Shown here: piece by piece, positions 9,796 to 19,900 of the stretch
How positions within the stretch are numbered: position 1 is the stretch's first letter
Layout: each line of letters starts with the position of its first letter
Notes under the pieces: model-generated
Databases searched by the model: none
The model's input: the letters and a program-made list of their open reading frames with translations, nothing else
What the model was told of the DNA's origin: nothing
Position numbers and translations under genes: made by a program
Source: Halichoerus grypus
Taxonomy: Eukaryota; Chordata; Mammalia; Carnivora; Phocidae
Length of the DNA stretch: 64,000 nt
Assembly (NCBI RefSeq): GCF_964656455.1
Contig: NC_135713.1
Location: 189,156,187-189,220,186, forward strand
Direction of reading: 5' to 3'

Positions 9796-9871
9796 AAGAT
9801 TTTATTTATTTATTTATTTGAGAGAGAGAGAGAAGGCAGATGCTTAACTGACTGAGCCACCCAGGCACCCT
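9796..9871 (-). mobile_element. Truncated antisense Can-SINE
   Basis: AAGATTTTATTTATTTATTT, then gagagaga and directly the head complement actgagccacccaggcaccc: the body is missing. Tail-to-tail with the preceding SINE, so an inverted pair. Confidence 0.85.
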
Positions 9872-10236
9872 GGGCATTTTATTCTTAAAGCACATTTCAA
9901 CTGGGACTCGAATTCATTCTTCTCTTTATTTTCCTGAATGTAATTTGTCTTTTTTCCCCTGTGTACCTTTATTTTTTTTTAAGATTTATTTATTCGTTTG
10001 AGATACAGGGCGTGCACAGAACAGGACATACAATAGGGGCCCATTCTATTCCTGCTGAATGGATGTTTGCTGAATTGAATTATTCCATGAGAAAGCAGCC
10101 CTGAGGACCGTGGGAAGTTTGGGGTGAAGAAGAAGAAAGTGGAGTGAAGACAGAGCTGAAGGGGACCCTCAGGCAGCCAGTAGACTGCACCCTCTACCCC
10201 CTCCCCCCGCACCTTGCAAGGCAACTCTAGCTATAG

Positions 10237-10250
10237 CCACCAGAGGGCGG
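10237..10250 (+). promoter_or_regulatory. CTCF-like motif, forward
   Basis: CCACCAGAGGGCGG matches the CTCF core consensus (CCASYAGRKGGCRS) at all core positions. Lies between HAP1 and JUP. Confidence 0.55.
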
Positions 10251-11060
10251 TGCCAGCCCGCATACCCCCTACCCTCACCCAGCCAGCCCTCACGCATGGG
10301 ATCAGTGACCCCACAGAAGAGGCACAGTAAGGATGGCAACTTCATTGGACGGTTGGAGAAGCCAAAGCTCAGACCCCTGGTCACTCCACAAGTAAGCATT
10401 TTGGCCTGGCTGATAAGCCCATGGCAGCCCAAGAGACCCCGTGGGCCCCTCTCCAGTGGAGTCCTTCAGCCCAGTTCTGCTGCTCTAACCAGAGAGGTTG
10501 GCAGAACAGAAACCATAGACCTCCTCCTTCCCTCCCAGTATGCACCCTGCTGAACTAGAGAGGACAGGAAGGGGCTTGCGACCCACCACAGCCATGAACT
10601 TGGGGCCAAGCATAGTCACTCCAAACCCAGCCTCAGTGCACCCCCGGCTCAGGCCACCTTGCCTGGCCTGATCCTGGAAAATGAACCTAGGACAGGCTAC
10701 CCCATGGCAAGAGCCGCTGAGGGTCAGTGCCAAGGATCCCCGTGGGGTCAGACCCCAGGACCACTTTCTGCGTCAGACTGGGAACAGGGCAGAAGGGAGT
10801 GCCTTGGACATGGGCCAGGGGAACCGCCTCACCACCCCCACTCCCGCTCCCCTCCTGTGGGACTCCTGGGACCCCTCATCCCTCTCCCCACCAGTGCCCA
10901 GGCCCCTCCACAACGTAAGGCCCCCTTTCCTTTATTCCTTCTTCCCAGACCCTGGTCAGACTCTTGGGCACTGAACACTCTGAGCCTCTCCCGGGCCTGC
11001 GCTGAGGAAGTGGGGATGCTGGGGGCCTGAGCCTCTCAGCCTGGTGTCTTCTGGTTTTCT

Positions 11061-11074
11061 AGGCCCCCTGCTGG
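11061..11074 (-). promoter_or_regulatory. CTCF-like motif, reverse
   Basis: Minus-strand CCAGCAGGGGGCCT, a good CTCF core match, convergent with the motif at 10237 and about 0.8 kb from it. Confidence 0.5.
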
Positions 11075-11954
11075 TCAGGAGAGGGGAAGGAGAGAAAGCA
11101 GAGGGGAAGTACCTGGGGTGATGGTGGGGGTCAGCGGGCGAGCCTGCTGGCTCACTCCTGCTCCTCTCTGGCTCTCCTGCTGAGGCTGGCCTCCTCCTCT
11201 GAGAAGCCCTCCTTGCTCCCAGACGGGGTGTCATTTCTCCTAACTCTGTGCTCATTTTCCCATCCTCACATCTTTGCTGCTCCCACTGCCAGGAAATCCC
11301 AGGTACATTCCATGATTTCCGTTGAACACTTCCTTATTTGAAAGGCGACTCAAATGTCGTCCACTCCCTCCATGGGCTTGCTGAACCCACTGAGACTCCT
11401 AAGCACATGCGCACTCTCCTGCTACCATTGCTTTCTTGTCTGTTTCACACCCGGAAGACAAGAATGTGGGGCATCTCTATCCCTAGGGTTGTGAGCAAAG
11501 CCTGGCAGAAAAGGTCCTTAGGAAGCTTTTGGTGATTGAAGGAACGAATGACCCACGAATCTAGCCCATGAAGAGTGCCCCTGTTCCTTCCAGAGACCGG
11601 GACTGCATTTGGACACATTTTCCACAGCTCCATTGTACTAGTAATTATTGGGAACTGGGGTCAACTAACTGAATTTCTCAAATCTTTCCCACGTGTCTTG
11701 GGGGTTACCAAATTTCCCCATGTTCTCTAAATGTGCATAGATGTTTTGGATCAAGCATAGGATTTAGGATTCCATCTAATTATTTCCTACTTCTTTATGT
11801 TATCTTGTTGAGTGTATCTTTTTAGCCAACTTACATGCTTTTTAGATGAGGTTGTATAGACATGTTTTCAAAGTTTTTTAGTGTAAAACTTAATTTATTT
11901 TTCATTCTTAATTGATTTTTAAAAAGATTTTATTTTATTTATTTATTTATTTTT

Positions 11955-12133
11955 AAGATTTTATTTATTTATTTGAGAGACAGAGAGAAACAGCATGAGA
12001 GGGGAGAGGGTCAGAGGGAGAAGCAGGCGCCCTGCTGAGCTGGGAGCCTGACGTGGGACTCGATCCCAGGACTCTTGGATCATGACCCGAGCCGAAGGCA
12101 GTCGCTTAACCAACTGAGCCACCCAGGCGCCCT
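11955..12133 (-). mobile_element. Can-SINE, antisense
   Basis: TTTATTTATTTGAGAGACAGAG, gagaagcaggcgccctgctg and terminal actgagccacccaggcgccc. Confidence 0.9.
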
Positions 12134-12267
12134 ATTTATTTATTTATTTAAGTAGGCTCCACACTCATAGAGCCCAATGTGGGGGCCTGAACTCATGACC
12201 CTGAGATTAAGGCCCAAGCTGAGATCAAGAGTCAGACATTTAACCAACTGAGCTACCTAGGCGCCCC
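12134..12267 (-). mobile_element. Older tRNA-SINE, antisense
   Basis: Diverged relative with aagtaggctccacactcat, gaactcatgaccctgagatt and ending ctgagctacctaggcgcccc. Directly follows the SINE at 11955-12133. Confidence 0.8.
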
Positions 12268-12374
12268 CTAGAGATTTTGTTTTTAAGTCATCTCTACACA
12301 CAATGTGGGGCTTCAACTTAGAACCCTGAGATCAAGAGTCATATCCTCCACTGACTAAGCCAGCGAGTCGCCCT
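12268..12374 (-). mobile_element. Older tRNA-SINE, antisense
   Basis: Third copy in the array: tttttaagtcatctctacac, accctgagatcaagagtcat, ending taagccagcgagtcgccc. Confidence 0.75.
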
Positions 12375-12496
12375 GTTAATACTTTAAAAACATTTTTAAT
12401 TTTTTAAGAACATTTTAAATTGACAAACTGCATTTTTAACAGTACTTTTAGGTTCACAAATGATAATTACTTTGGATTTATTTTGATAACTTGATT

Positions 12497-12606
12497 TTTT
12501 TAAGTTTTTTTTTTTTAAGTAATCTCTATGCCCAACGTGGAGCTCAAACTCATAACTCCGAGATCAACAGTCGCATACTCTACCGACTGAGCCAGCCAGG
12601 TGCCCC
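12497..12606 (-). mobile_element. Older tRNA-SINE, antisense
   Basis: tttaagtaatctctatgccc, actccgagatcaacagtcgc, ending tgagccagccaggtgcccc. Confidence 0.8.
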
Positions 12607-12636
12607 CTGATAACTTGATATTGAAATCCCAATGTA

Positions 12637-12759
12637 GGGCGCCTGGGTGGCTCAGTCATTGGGCGCCTGCTTCTCCCTCTCCCACTCCCCCTGCTTGTGT
12701 TCCTTCTCTCACTGTGTCTCTGTCAAATAAATAAAATCTTTAAAAAAAAAAAAAAAAAA
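12637..12759 (+). mobile_element. Internally deleted Can-SINE with target duplication
   Basis: GGCGCCTGGGTGGCTCAGTC head jumps straight to CTGCTTCTCCCTCTCCCACT: about 70 bases including the B box are missing. Flanked by GAAATCCCAATGTA at 12623-12636 and 12760-12773, so the deleted form itself was probably inserted. Confidence 0.9.
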
Positions 12760-12774
12760 GAAATCCCAATGTAG

Positions 12775-13165
12775 GGGCCAAGGGCAGGCTTCCCCAAAAT
12801 GCGCCACTTGGGCATAAAGATTATTTCAAGGTAAAAATAATCAAAACCCAGCAGATGCAGGAAAAGCTCTCTGCCTCCCCCTCAGCTACCAAAATTTTTC
12901 CTGTTTTTCCAAACCTCTCCTCTCACTTTCCGGCTAGTGAGCTTTCTCCCCTTTGTATCCTCAGACCCTTCCCCTCTCCTTAGCTCAGATAAGCTTCCCA
13001 TTGCCTCACTGTCTTTGGAAGTTCATGTCTGCATGGATTCCCCATAGGTACACCTATTAAATTTGATTAAATTTGATTTTCCTCTGTTAATCCTTCTCGT
13101 GTCAATTTGATTCTAAGTCCAGCTGGCAGGACGTAGGGCAGAGGAAGGTCTTCTGCCCACCACCA
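12775..13165 (+). mobile_element. Probable ERV1-type LTR, 3' part
   Basis: Ends in a typical gammaretrovirus-like LTR region: a CT-rich stretch, a run ending ctattaaatttg, then 'tctcgtgtcaatttgattct' and ggcaggacgtagggcagagg. Identification rests on resemblance to carnivore and ungulate LTR ends from memory. No internal viral genes follow. Confidence 0.45.
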
Positions 13166-14185
13166 CCTTGTTGGATTCTGCCCCTCATTCTGGCTCATTG
13201 CCATTTCTGGGGGCGCTTGGTGCTGCCTCCCTTGTCTTCAGCGTGGCACCTGCCATTGTGATAGGTGGGTGTCGCTCTCCACTGGTACTGGTGACATGGA
13301 GGTAGACCTGTCTGTGGTGGGTGGCCGACACGAACATTGGCCCAGACCACCAGGGCCGGGCTTCCTGTTCCTTGGGTGTGGCCGCTCAGTCAGGTCTGCC
13401 CACATCACCTAAGCCTGCACTTCCCCCTCTGGTCGGCTCCTTTGCTGAAACCCAGGCACTCAGCAATTCGGCTGCCTCCCTGGAATAAGCCTACCTAAGT
13501 GGAAGAGATTAGCCGGGGAGACTAGTTCCGAGTCACAGCAGACACGTCGGGAGATCTACCCCGTCTTCCACGCCTCCTTCTTTTCTTACCATCAGGACCC
13601 TGATTTTATCAAGGGGGCAATGTGTGCAATAAAATATCCTCAATTTCCCAGCTTCCCTTGCAGCAAGGTAGGGTCATGCGACAGTTTCCTGCCAATATCC
13701 CTGGGGGTAGATGTCCCTTCTGGAAAACAGAAAGGCAAAACTCCTCTGGGAAAAAGCCTTTTGCCATTCGCCCTTCCTCCTGCCTGGAATCACTGTGCTC
13801 TCATTCCGTCTTCATGTGCAGGAGGCAGAGCAGGCATTATCCCCATTTTACAGAGGAAGAAACTGAGGTTCATAGAAATGAATTGATTTTTTCAAGGTCG
13901 AGGCTCAGTTAGCTCCTACACAAAAACCTGAAGTGTCAACTCACTTCATGAACCAGCTTAAGCTTTCCCTTTTTGTCCAGGCTGCCAGGAAGCTCAGCGC
14001 CTCATGTGAAGCTCAATCATGACTAGTATTAACCCTTAACACTGGTGCTTCATTGCCCTCTCCCATCCCTTTTCCTCATTGCCTCTTAATGAGACTTGTG
14101 GTCCCTTCCCCTGCCCACGCCTCTGTAAACTGTCCCTTGACCGAATTCTCAAATTACCCAAGTTGAGTGGATTTTGCCAGGGCCC
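13166..14185. other. Intergenic stretch, no gene recognised
   Basis: Contains a MIR-like piece near 13840-13890 (cattttacagaggaagaaac). A segment near 13640-13700 (cccagcttcccttgcagcaa) resembles an old transposon family seen again near 22090, not named with confidence. Confidence 0.4.
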
Positions 14186-14544
14186 TGTCATGGGCTGAAT
14201 GTCTGTTTCCCCCCAAATTCACATGTTGAAGTCCTAGCCCCCAAGGTGATATTTAGAGGTGGGGCCTTTGGGATGTATTTAGGTTTAGATGAGGCTATGA
14301 GGGTGGGGCCCTGTGATGGGATTAGTGCCCTTCTAAGAGGGAGAGATCTCTCCCTGAGCTTGCACCAAGAACTCAGGGAGGAGGTGGCTGTCTACAGGCC
14401 AAGGAGTGGGCTTTCGCCAGGTGTGGAATCTGCTGGGACCTTGATCTTAGACTTCCAACCCCCAGAACTGTGAGAAATAAATGTCCGACATTTAAGGTCC
14501 CAGCCTATGGTATTCTGTTACAACAGCCCCGGCAGAACAAGACA
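14186..14544 (+). mobile_element. MaLR (MLT1/MST-type) solo LTR
   Basis: Starts TGTCATGGGCTGAATGTCTG, has attcacatgttgaagtccta, ggtggggcctttgggatgta, gggattagtgcccttctaag and agaactgtgagaaataaatg, ends cagaacaagaca. This is the standard order of an ERVL-MaLR LTR; the AATAAA at 14474 region is its own polyadenylation signal. Ancient and without internal genes. Confidence 0.85.
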
Positions 14545-15624
14545 GCCCCAAACACAGAGTGCAGAGGAAGTGCACTGTTAAAAGCCCTTGTGATTCTGAA
14601 AACTCTGTCCAGTCCCCTCCCCTCAGCAGAGTTCGGCTTAGCATCCTGCATCTCATCACCTCTTGCCTGCACCCCACACCTGCCTCTCAATTGGGCTCCG
14701 CGCGCCTGCCCCCAGCACATCCGTGCCAGTGCCAGAGATCCTGTGCAGACTAGGCCACGGCCTCCCTCCACCACCCAGCCTCAGGCAGGTGAGGAAATGA
14801 AGCCATGGCAGGCCCAGAGGTGCCACAGGTCCTCAGGCTTGGCAGGCACGTTGCAGCTGGGCCAACGGGTAGGGAGATGGGGGATGCACGTGGGGAACCG
14901 TCACATAAGCGGACAGTCACGACATCGGGATGGGTGAAATGATGGTGTGCATGGGGCATTACAGAGCAGAGAAGGGGCCCCAGTTCGGCCTGGCTGGGAG
15001 CAGTGGGAAGTCATGGAGGAAGTGTTCCCGGAGGGAGGTCTGAGCAGGGTCCCAGTGAGTGAGCAGGTGAAGGCATCCTGGGCAGAGGGAACAGCATGGA
15101 CAAAGATCAGGAGGCAAGAGCCAGCAAGGAGGATGCTGGCTGAGGGGACAGAAGGGATGGGCAGGGGCTGGGGTGGCTCACCCCAGACCAAAAAGGGGTC
15201 TGGACGCCAAGCCATAGGCCACAGGGAATGTTCCGCCCAGGAGAAATCCACCACATGTACGCTAAGGCTGGACGGGGTAGGGCTGGAGGCTGAGGCTGGC
15301 AAGGAGGCCACCCCTTGGACAGACACACGAGGCCTGGTGTCCCTGAAGGGGGGACTCATGCCCAGCCATCTCTTCACCCCTCCCACCTCCTAGGGTTCCA
15401 AGGTTCCAAGCTGGAGGCCTGTGAGTGTGTTTGTGCATTGAATTAAATCTACTCCAGATCCTTAAACACTCCTTTCTCCCTGACTCCCCTCTGTGTCTTT
15501 GCTACACACAAGGTGGCCATGAGTGCATGTGAGACCCAGCCAAGGAGGCATCAGGCTGCTAGGGGAGCCCCCAACTCCCCATCCCACCCCTAAACCCCCC
15601 CTCCCCACCCCACCGCACAGCCTC
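14545..15624. other. Intergenic stretch downstream of JUP
   Basis: About 1.1 kb between the MaLR LTR and the JUP polyadenylation site. GC-rich, mostly unique; no gene or named repeat recognised. Confidence 0.4.
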
Positions 15625-16774
15625 CATTAGATCTGTGTGTTAGTTTTATTTTCTTTGCTTTGGTCTATACAAAAAAACCAATAACCAAAAACATAAAGCC
15701 AGAATAATAAAACTCTCTGCTGGGACCTCCCCCAGCCCCCCACACCCACGTGCAGGAGGTGGTGGTGGGTTCGAAACAGGAAGGGGAAGAGAAAGCCCCT
15801 CACCGCACACCAGAGGGGTCAGCCAAGAGCACTTCTCAGGAGTCAGCTAGGGCGGTTGTGGGTGGGACGGGGTGTGAGGGCGTCATCCCCAGAGCTCCCA
15901 GGAAGGGGCCAAAGCCGGTTGAATGTCCTGGAGAGAGGAGCAGGAGGGTCCTGGAGTGGAGGATTCACTCTCTGCATCTCTGTCCCATCTCTGTGGTCCG
16001 TCCCTGAACTTTTCAAAAACAAGCTTTGGATTCTGGGCTTTGGGCCTTGAACCTGGGTCCTGGACACCCCAGGGGCTCGGAACAGCTGGTTGGTTGGAGT
16101 TCAGTGAGACAATCAGGCCCAGAGAAGGAATCAAAGCTCTGTGGGGCCCGGGCCGCTGGAGTCAGGCCACCTGGGGTGGGGGTGGGGGGTGATTGCTGGT
16201 GGGGGAAGACAGCAGGTGGTTGAGTCTAAAGCTTTAGTGCCGGGGCCACAGAGGTGGGGAGGGGGTGTTTGGCCCTGGACCCACAGCCCAAGACAGAAAA
16301 GCAGGAGCAGATCATCATCCCAAGAAAGACCCTACAGAGGACCTCTGGAGGCGTGGGGTTCGGCGAGAAGTCGCAGCCCTGCTCCCCTGGGCTCAGGCAC
16401 TTTTCTGTCTCGCCCCATCGCCTGCACGGAGAGCCTCTCAGATGAGGAACCGCACCTGGGGGTGAGGCAGACACAGAGGGGTCAAGGCAGGCCTGTGGCC
16501 CCTAGGAGCTCGTCACCTACCCACTACCCTCAGGAGGGGCAGGACTCCCTGCCCCCAGCAAGATAAGGGACTAAGGCAGGCCAAGGCGCACCCCTTCCTT
16601 GGGGAAGCTCAATAGCAAAAGGCACCACACTCGATCCCCCCCGAAAAGAGCCAGGGTTTCAGAGGAAACATGACAGGGCCTCCGTGCGAAGCAGGTTCTA
16701 GAGGGGAGGAAAAGCCTATCTCAACAGCCCGCGGGCATGAGGGAGGGCTGTGAAGCCTACTGGAGTGGAGCCGG
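15625..16774 (-). other. JUP: JUP 3' UTR
   Basis: About 1.15 kb between the JUP stop and the AATAAA. No splice or coding signal seen within it. Confidence 0.75.
15645..15650 (-). terminator. JUP: JUP polyadenylation signal AATAAA
   Basis: Minus-strand AGCAAAGAAAATAAAACTAAC, about 1.1 kb past the JUP stop. Fits the end of a conserved A/T-rich 3' UTR tail; cleavage expected near 15625-15630. Confidence 0.8.
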
Positions 16775-16926
16775 CTAGGCCAGCATGTGGTCCGCCGTGG
16801 GGTAGGGGGGCCTCAGGCCGTCGCTGTAGGTGTCGATGGGATAGTCCCCGTCCATGTCCATGTGCATGTCCAGGGGGTCCAGGGGCACATCGCTCGAGTA
16901 CATGGGGCGGTAGGTGGCATCCATGT
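16775..16926 (-). CDS. JUP: JUP terminal coding exon 13
   Basis: Residues 695-744 and stop TAG (complement of 16775-16777): [48 protein letters not shown]. Acceptor CCCCAG|ACATGG. Confidence 0.97.
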
Positions 16927-19900
16927 CTGGGGAGGAGAAGAAGGCAAGAGGACCTTCTACGGTCTGCAGACCACCCTGCTGGACAGTCCTCGGTCCATCT
17001 GCAGTGGGCCTGACCCCCTCTCCAAACTCCCACATCAGGGGGCCTAGACAGGAATATGTGTGGATACTACACAGTGGCTGCCATGGGTCCTTTGGCCCTG
17101 GAGCTCACATCCTTCCTTCGCTCCTTCGCTCACGTCCACAGAGATCCCACACCTTAGTAGGCACTCAGTGGTCCCTGAGGAACTCTGCACACACTTACCA
17201 TCTGCATAGGGTTCATTGATGGGGATCATGCTCTGGGCCTAAGGAAAGACACAGAGAGACATTGGGGGAGGGGGGAAGGGTGGAAAATGTAGGCTCTGGG
17301 CTGGGGGTGGACAGCTAGAGAGGCTGCTAGAAAGGGGGCCACGGAAAAGCAATGACCCCTCAAAGGAACAGAGGATGAAATGGAGTTACACAGTGCCCCA
17401 ATGGGCTCCTCTCCTCAGGCACCCCCCCTAGGGAAGGTCCCACCATTCATGCTTGGGGGCACCCACAGAACTAGAGCAGCCCTGGGGACAGCAGTGCATG
17501 GGATGTCTTGAGAGCAGGTACCAGGAGCTGCCCCCCACCCCCGCACCAGGATCAGACAACATAAAATTGCCACTCTGGCAGGTCAAAAACAGATAGTTTA
17601 ACCTACTACTTCCATCTGCTAGAAATTGTCATCGATGATCCAGTTATAAAATAAAAATCTACAAAGTTGATAGTGTAGTAGGAGCCCCCTTAAAAGTGCT
17701 GTCCTTGTGCAGTGTGCAACTTGCACAACCATACACTGCAGTCCAGCCCAGGATACTCACAGCCTCCCAGGCAGCGGGGTCATGCTTGAAGAGGGAGTTG
17801 GTGAGCTCCACAGACACGCGCTTACGGTAATCTGGGTTCTTGTCCTCGGAGATGCGGAACAAGACAGCAGCAGCGTAGGTGGCTGAACAGAGAGAAAAGG
17901 AAAAACCAGTTCAAGCGCCTGCCTCCACCCGGGCTGGAGGACCAAGACCCAGCCCTCCTCTGCCACCCCCTTGCCCAGAGCACAGCCCCTCACCAGTGCC
18001 CTCGTTGTGGGAGTGCAGGAGCTCCATGAGTGGGGCCGAAGCGCCCTCAGCGTCAATGGCATCAGCAGCCTCCTTGTCCTGGGCCAGCTCGCACAGGACC
18101 CCGGCGGCCACGCGCTGGATGTTCTCCACGGACGAGTACAGGAGCTGGGGGGAGGGCGCAGGGGGTGGGCGAGGGGTGCAGGTGGGTGAGGTGTAGGGCA
18201 GGAGGGCAGCCCACCACCCAGCCCTGTCCACCTCCACCTCCCTTCTCTGGATTTAACACAAGGCTCCTACTGGAAAGTGTGGAAAACTCCACCTCCCTTC
18301 TCTGGATTTAACACAAGGCTCCTACTAGAAAGTGTGGAAAAGTCTAAGGGAAGTATAAAGAAAAAGGAAAGAAAACCAGCCACAACTCCCTTACCCACCT
18401 ACGGCCTCTGGCGAGTTTCCATCAGGTTTTTATCATAGTCCTGTTTTACGCCTATCTATATAAATTTTGATCCCTGCTTTTTTTTTAGCATTTTTTTTTT
18501 TAAGATTTTATTTTTAAGTAGAGGCGCCGGCATGGTGCAGACGGTTGAGCATCTGACTCTTGGTTTTGGCTCAGGTCATGATCTCGGGGTCGTGAGGTCG
18601 AGCCCGCAGTGGGCTCTGCCCTCAGCGCGGTGCCTGCTTAAGACTCTCTCTGCCCCTCCCCCCACGTGCTCACTAGCACGCACCTCTCTCTCTCTCTCTC
18701 TCTTGCTCAGATAAATAAATAAATCTTAAAAAAAAAACCAAACCAACAAAAAAGATTTTATTTTTAAGTAATCTGTACACCCAACATGGGACTCAAACTC
18801 ACAACCCCAAGATCAAGAGTCGCACACTCCGTCAACAGAACCAGCCAGGTGCCCTGCAGCATATATTTTGATATTTTGATTCCTGGTTGTCTTTTTTTTA
18901 ACCTCATACTGTAACATAAGGCATTTTCCTACGTTATTAAAAAATTTTTCCTAGAAATCTATGAGTCCATACTGGTAAAAAAGAGAATACTAAAAAGCCA
19001 AACAATAAGAACAACAAAAACAAACAAACAAAACCCCTCATGGGTCACAACTGGGGGTCACAATGGCACCGATGATCCCTTACTCTGAACTCTAGTACTT
19101 AAAGGGAAAAGATTTCAAAAGCAAAAAATCCTTCAACTCACGGTATACAGCCATATGATATAACAGATCATTCTTTTTTTTTTTTAACCACTCCCTTATC
19201 ATTGGCCACTCATTTTGTTTTCAATTATTGTAAGTAGCATTGTGATTGTTGACTGTAGGTATAAATTTTTGCCATGTTTTAAATTATGTTAAAATGATGT
19301 CACAAGGAAAAAGTCCCAGACTTGGTGGAGCCCGACGAAGGGCTCAATCCCACGACCCTGAGATCATGACCTGAACGGAAATCAAGAGTCGGAGGTGCCA
19401 CCCACGAGCCCTGGACATGAATATCTCCAAGGCTCTCCATATAGACGGCAGAATCGCCTTCTGGGGCTATTTCATCACACCTTTGCCAGCCCAGGGCACT
19501 ACCCACCCCCCCTTTTTCCCCCCTAATTTGATAGTGGAGAGTGGGATCTCACTGGGAGCATCAGCTTCATTTCTTTAAACTCCTGGGGTTGAGCACTGCT
19601 TGTTTATGAGCAACCTGGGGACTGCTTCTGCCTCTGCCCATCTAACCACTGGGGTCTAGCCTTAGTGAGCTCTTTCATATGAAAGGTATTAAACTCTTGT
19701 CTATTGTGATACTTGGCAAACATGTTCCCAGTTTGCTACTGACTTTTTCATGCTTTTTAGGCTGTTGTTTTGTTTTCTTTTAAGATTTTATTTATTTACT
19801 TGACAGAGAGAGACACAGCGAGAGAGGGAACGCAAGCAGGGGGAGTAGGAGAGGGAGAAGCAGGCTTCCCGCTGAGCAGGGAGCCCAATGCAGGGACTCG

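Larger units (their letters stand above)
7811..15624. other. Intergenic region HAP1-JUP
   Basis: No gene recognised. Contains nested SINEs (9.1-10.0 and 11.9-12.8 kb), an ERV1-like LTR, a MaLR LTR, and two CTCF-like motifs. 7.9-9.05 kb and 10.0-11.6 kb look largely unique; open frames here are short and show no family resemblance. Confidence 0.6.

Noticed and set aside
12775..14544. A complete endogenous provirus
   Set aside because: The two LTR-like segments are of different classes and no gag, pol or env reading frames lie between them.
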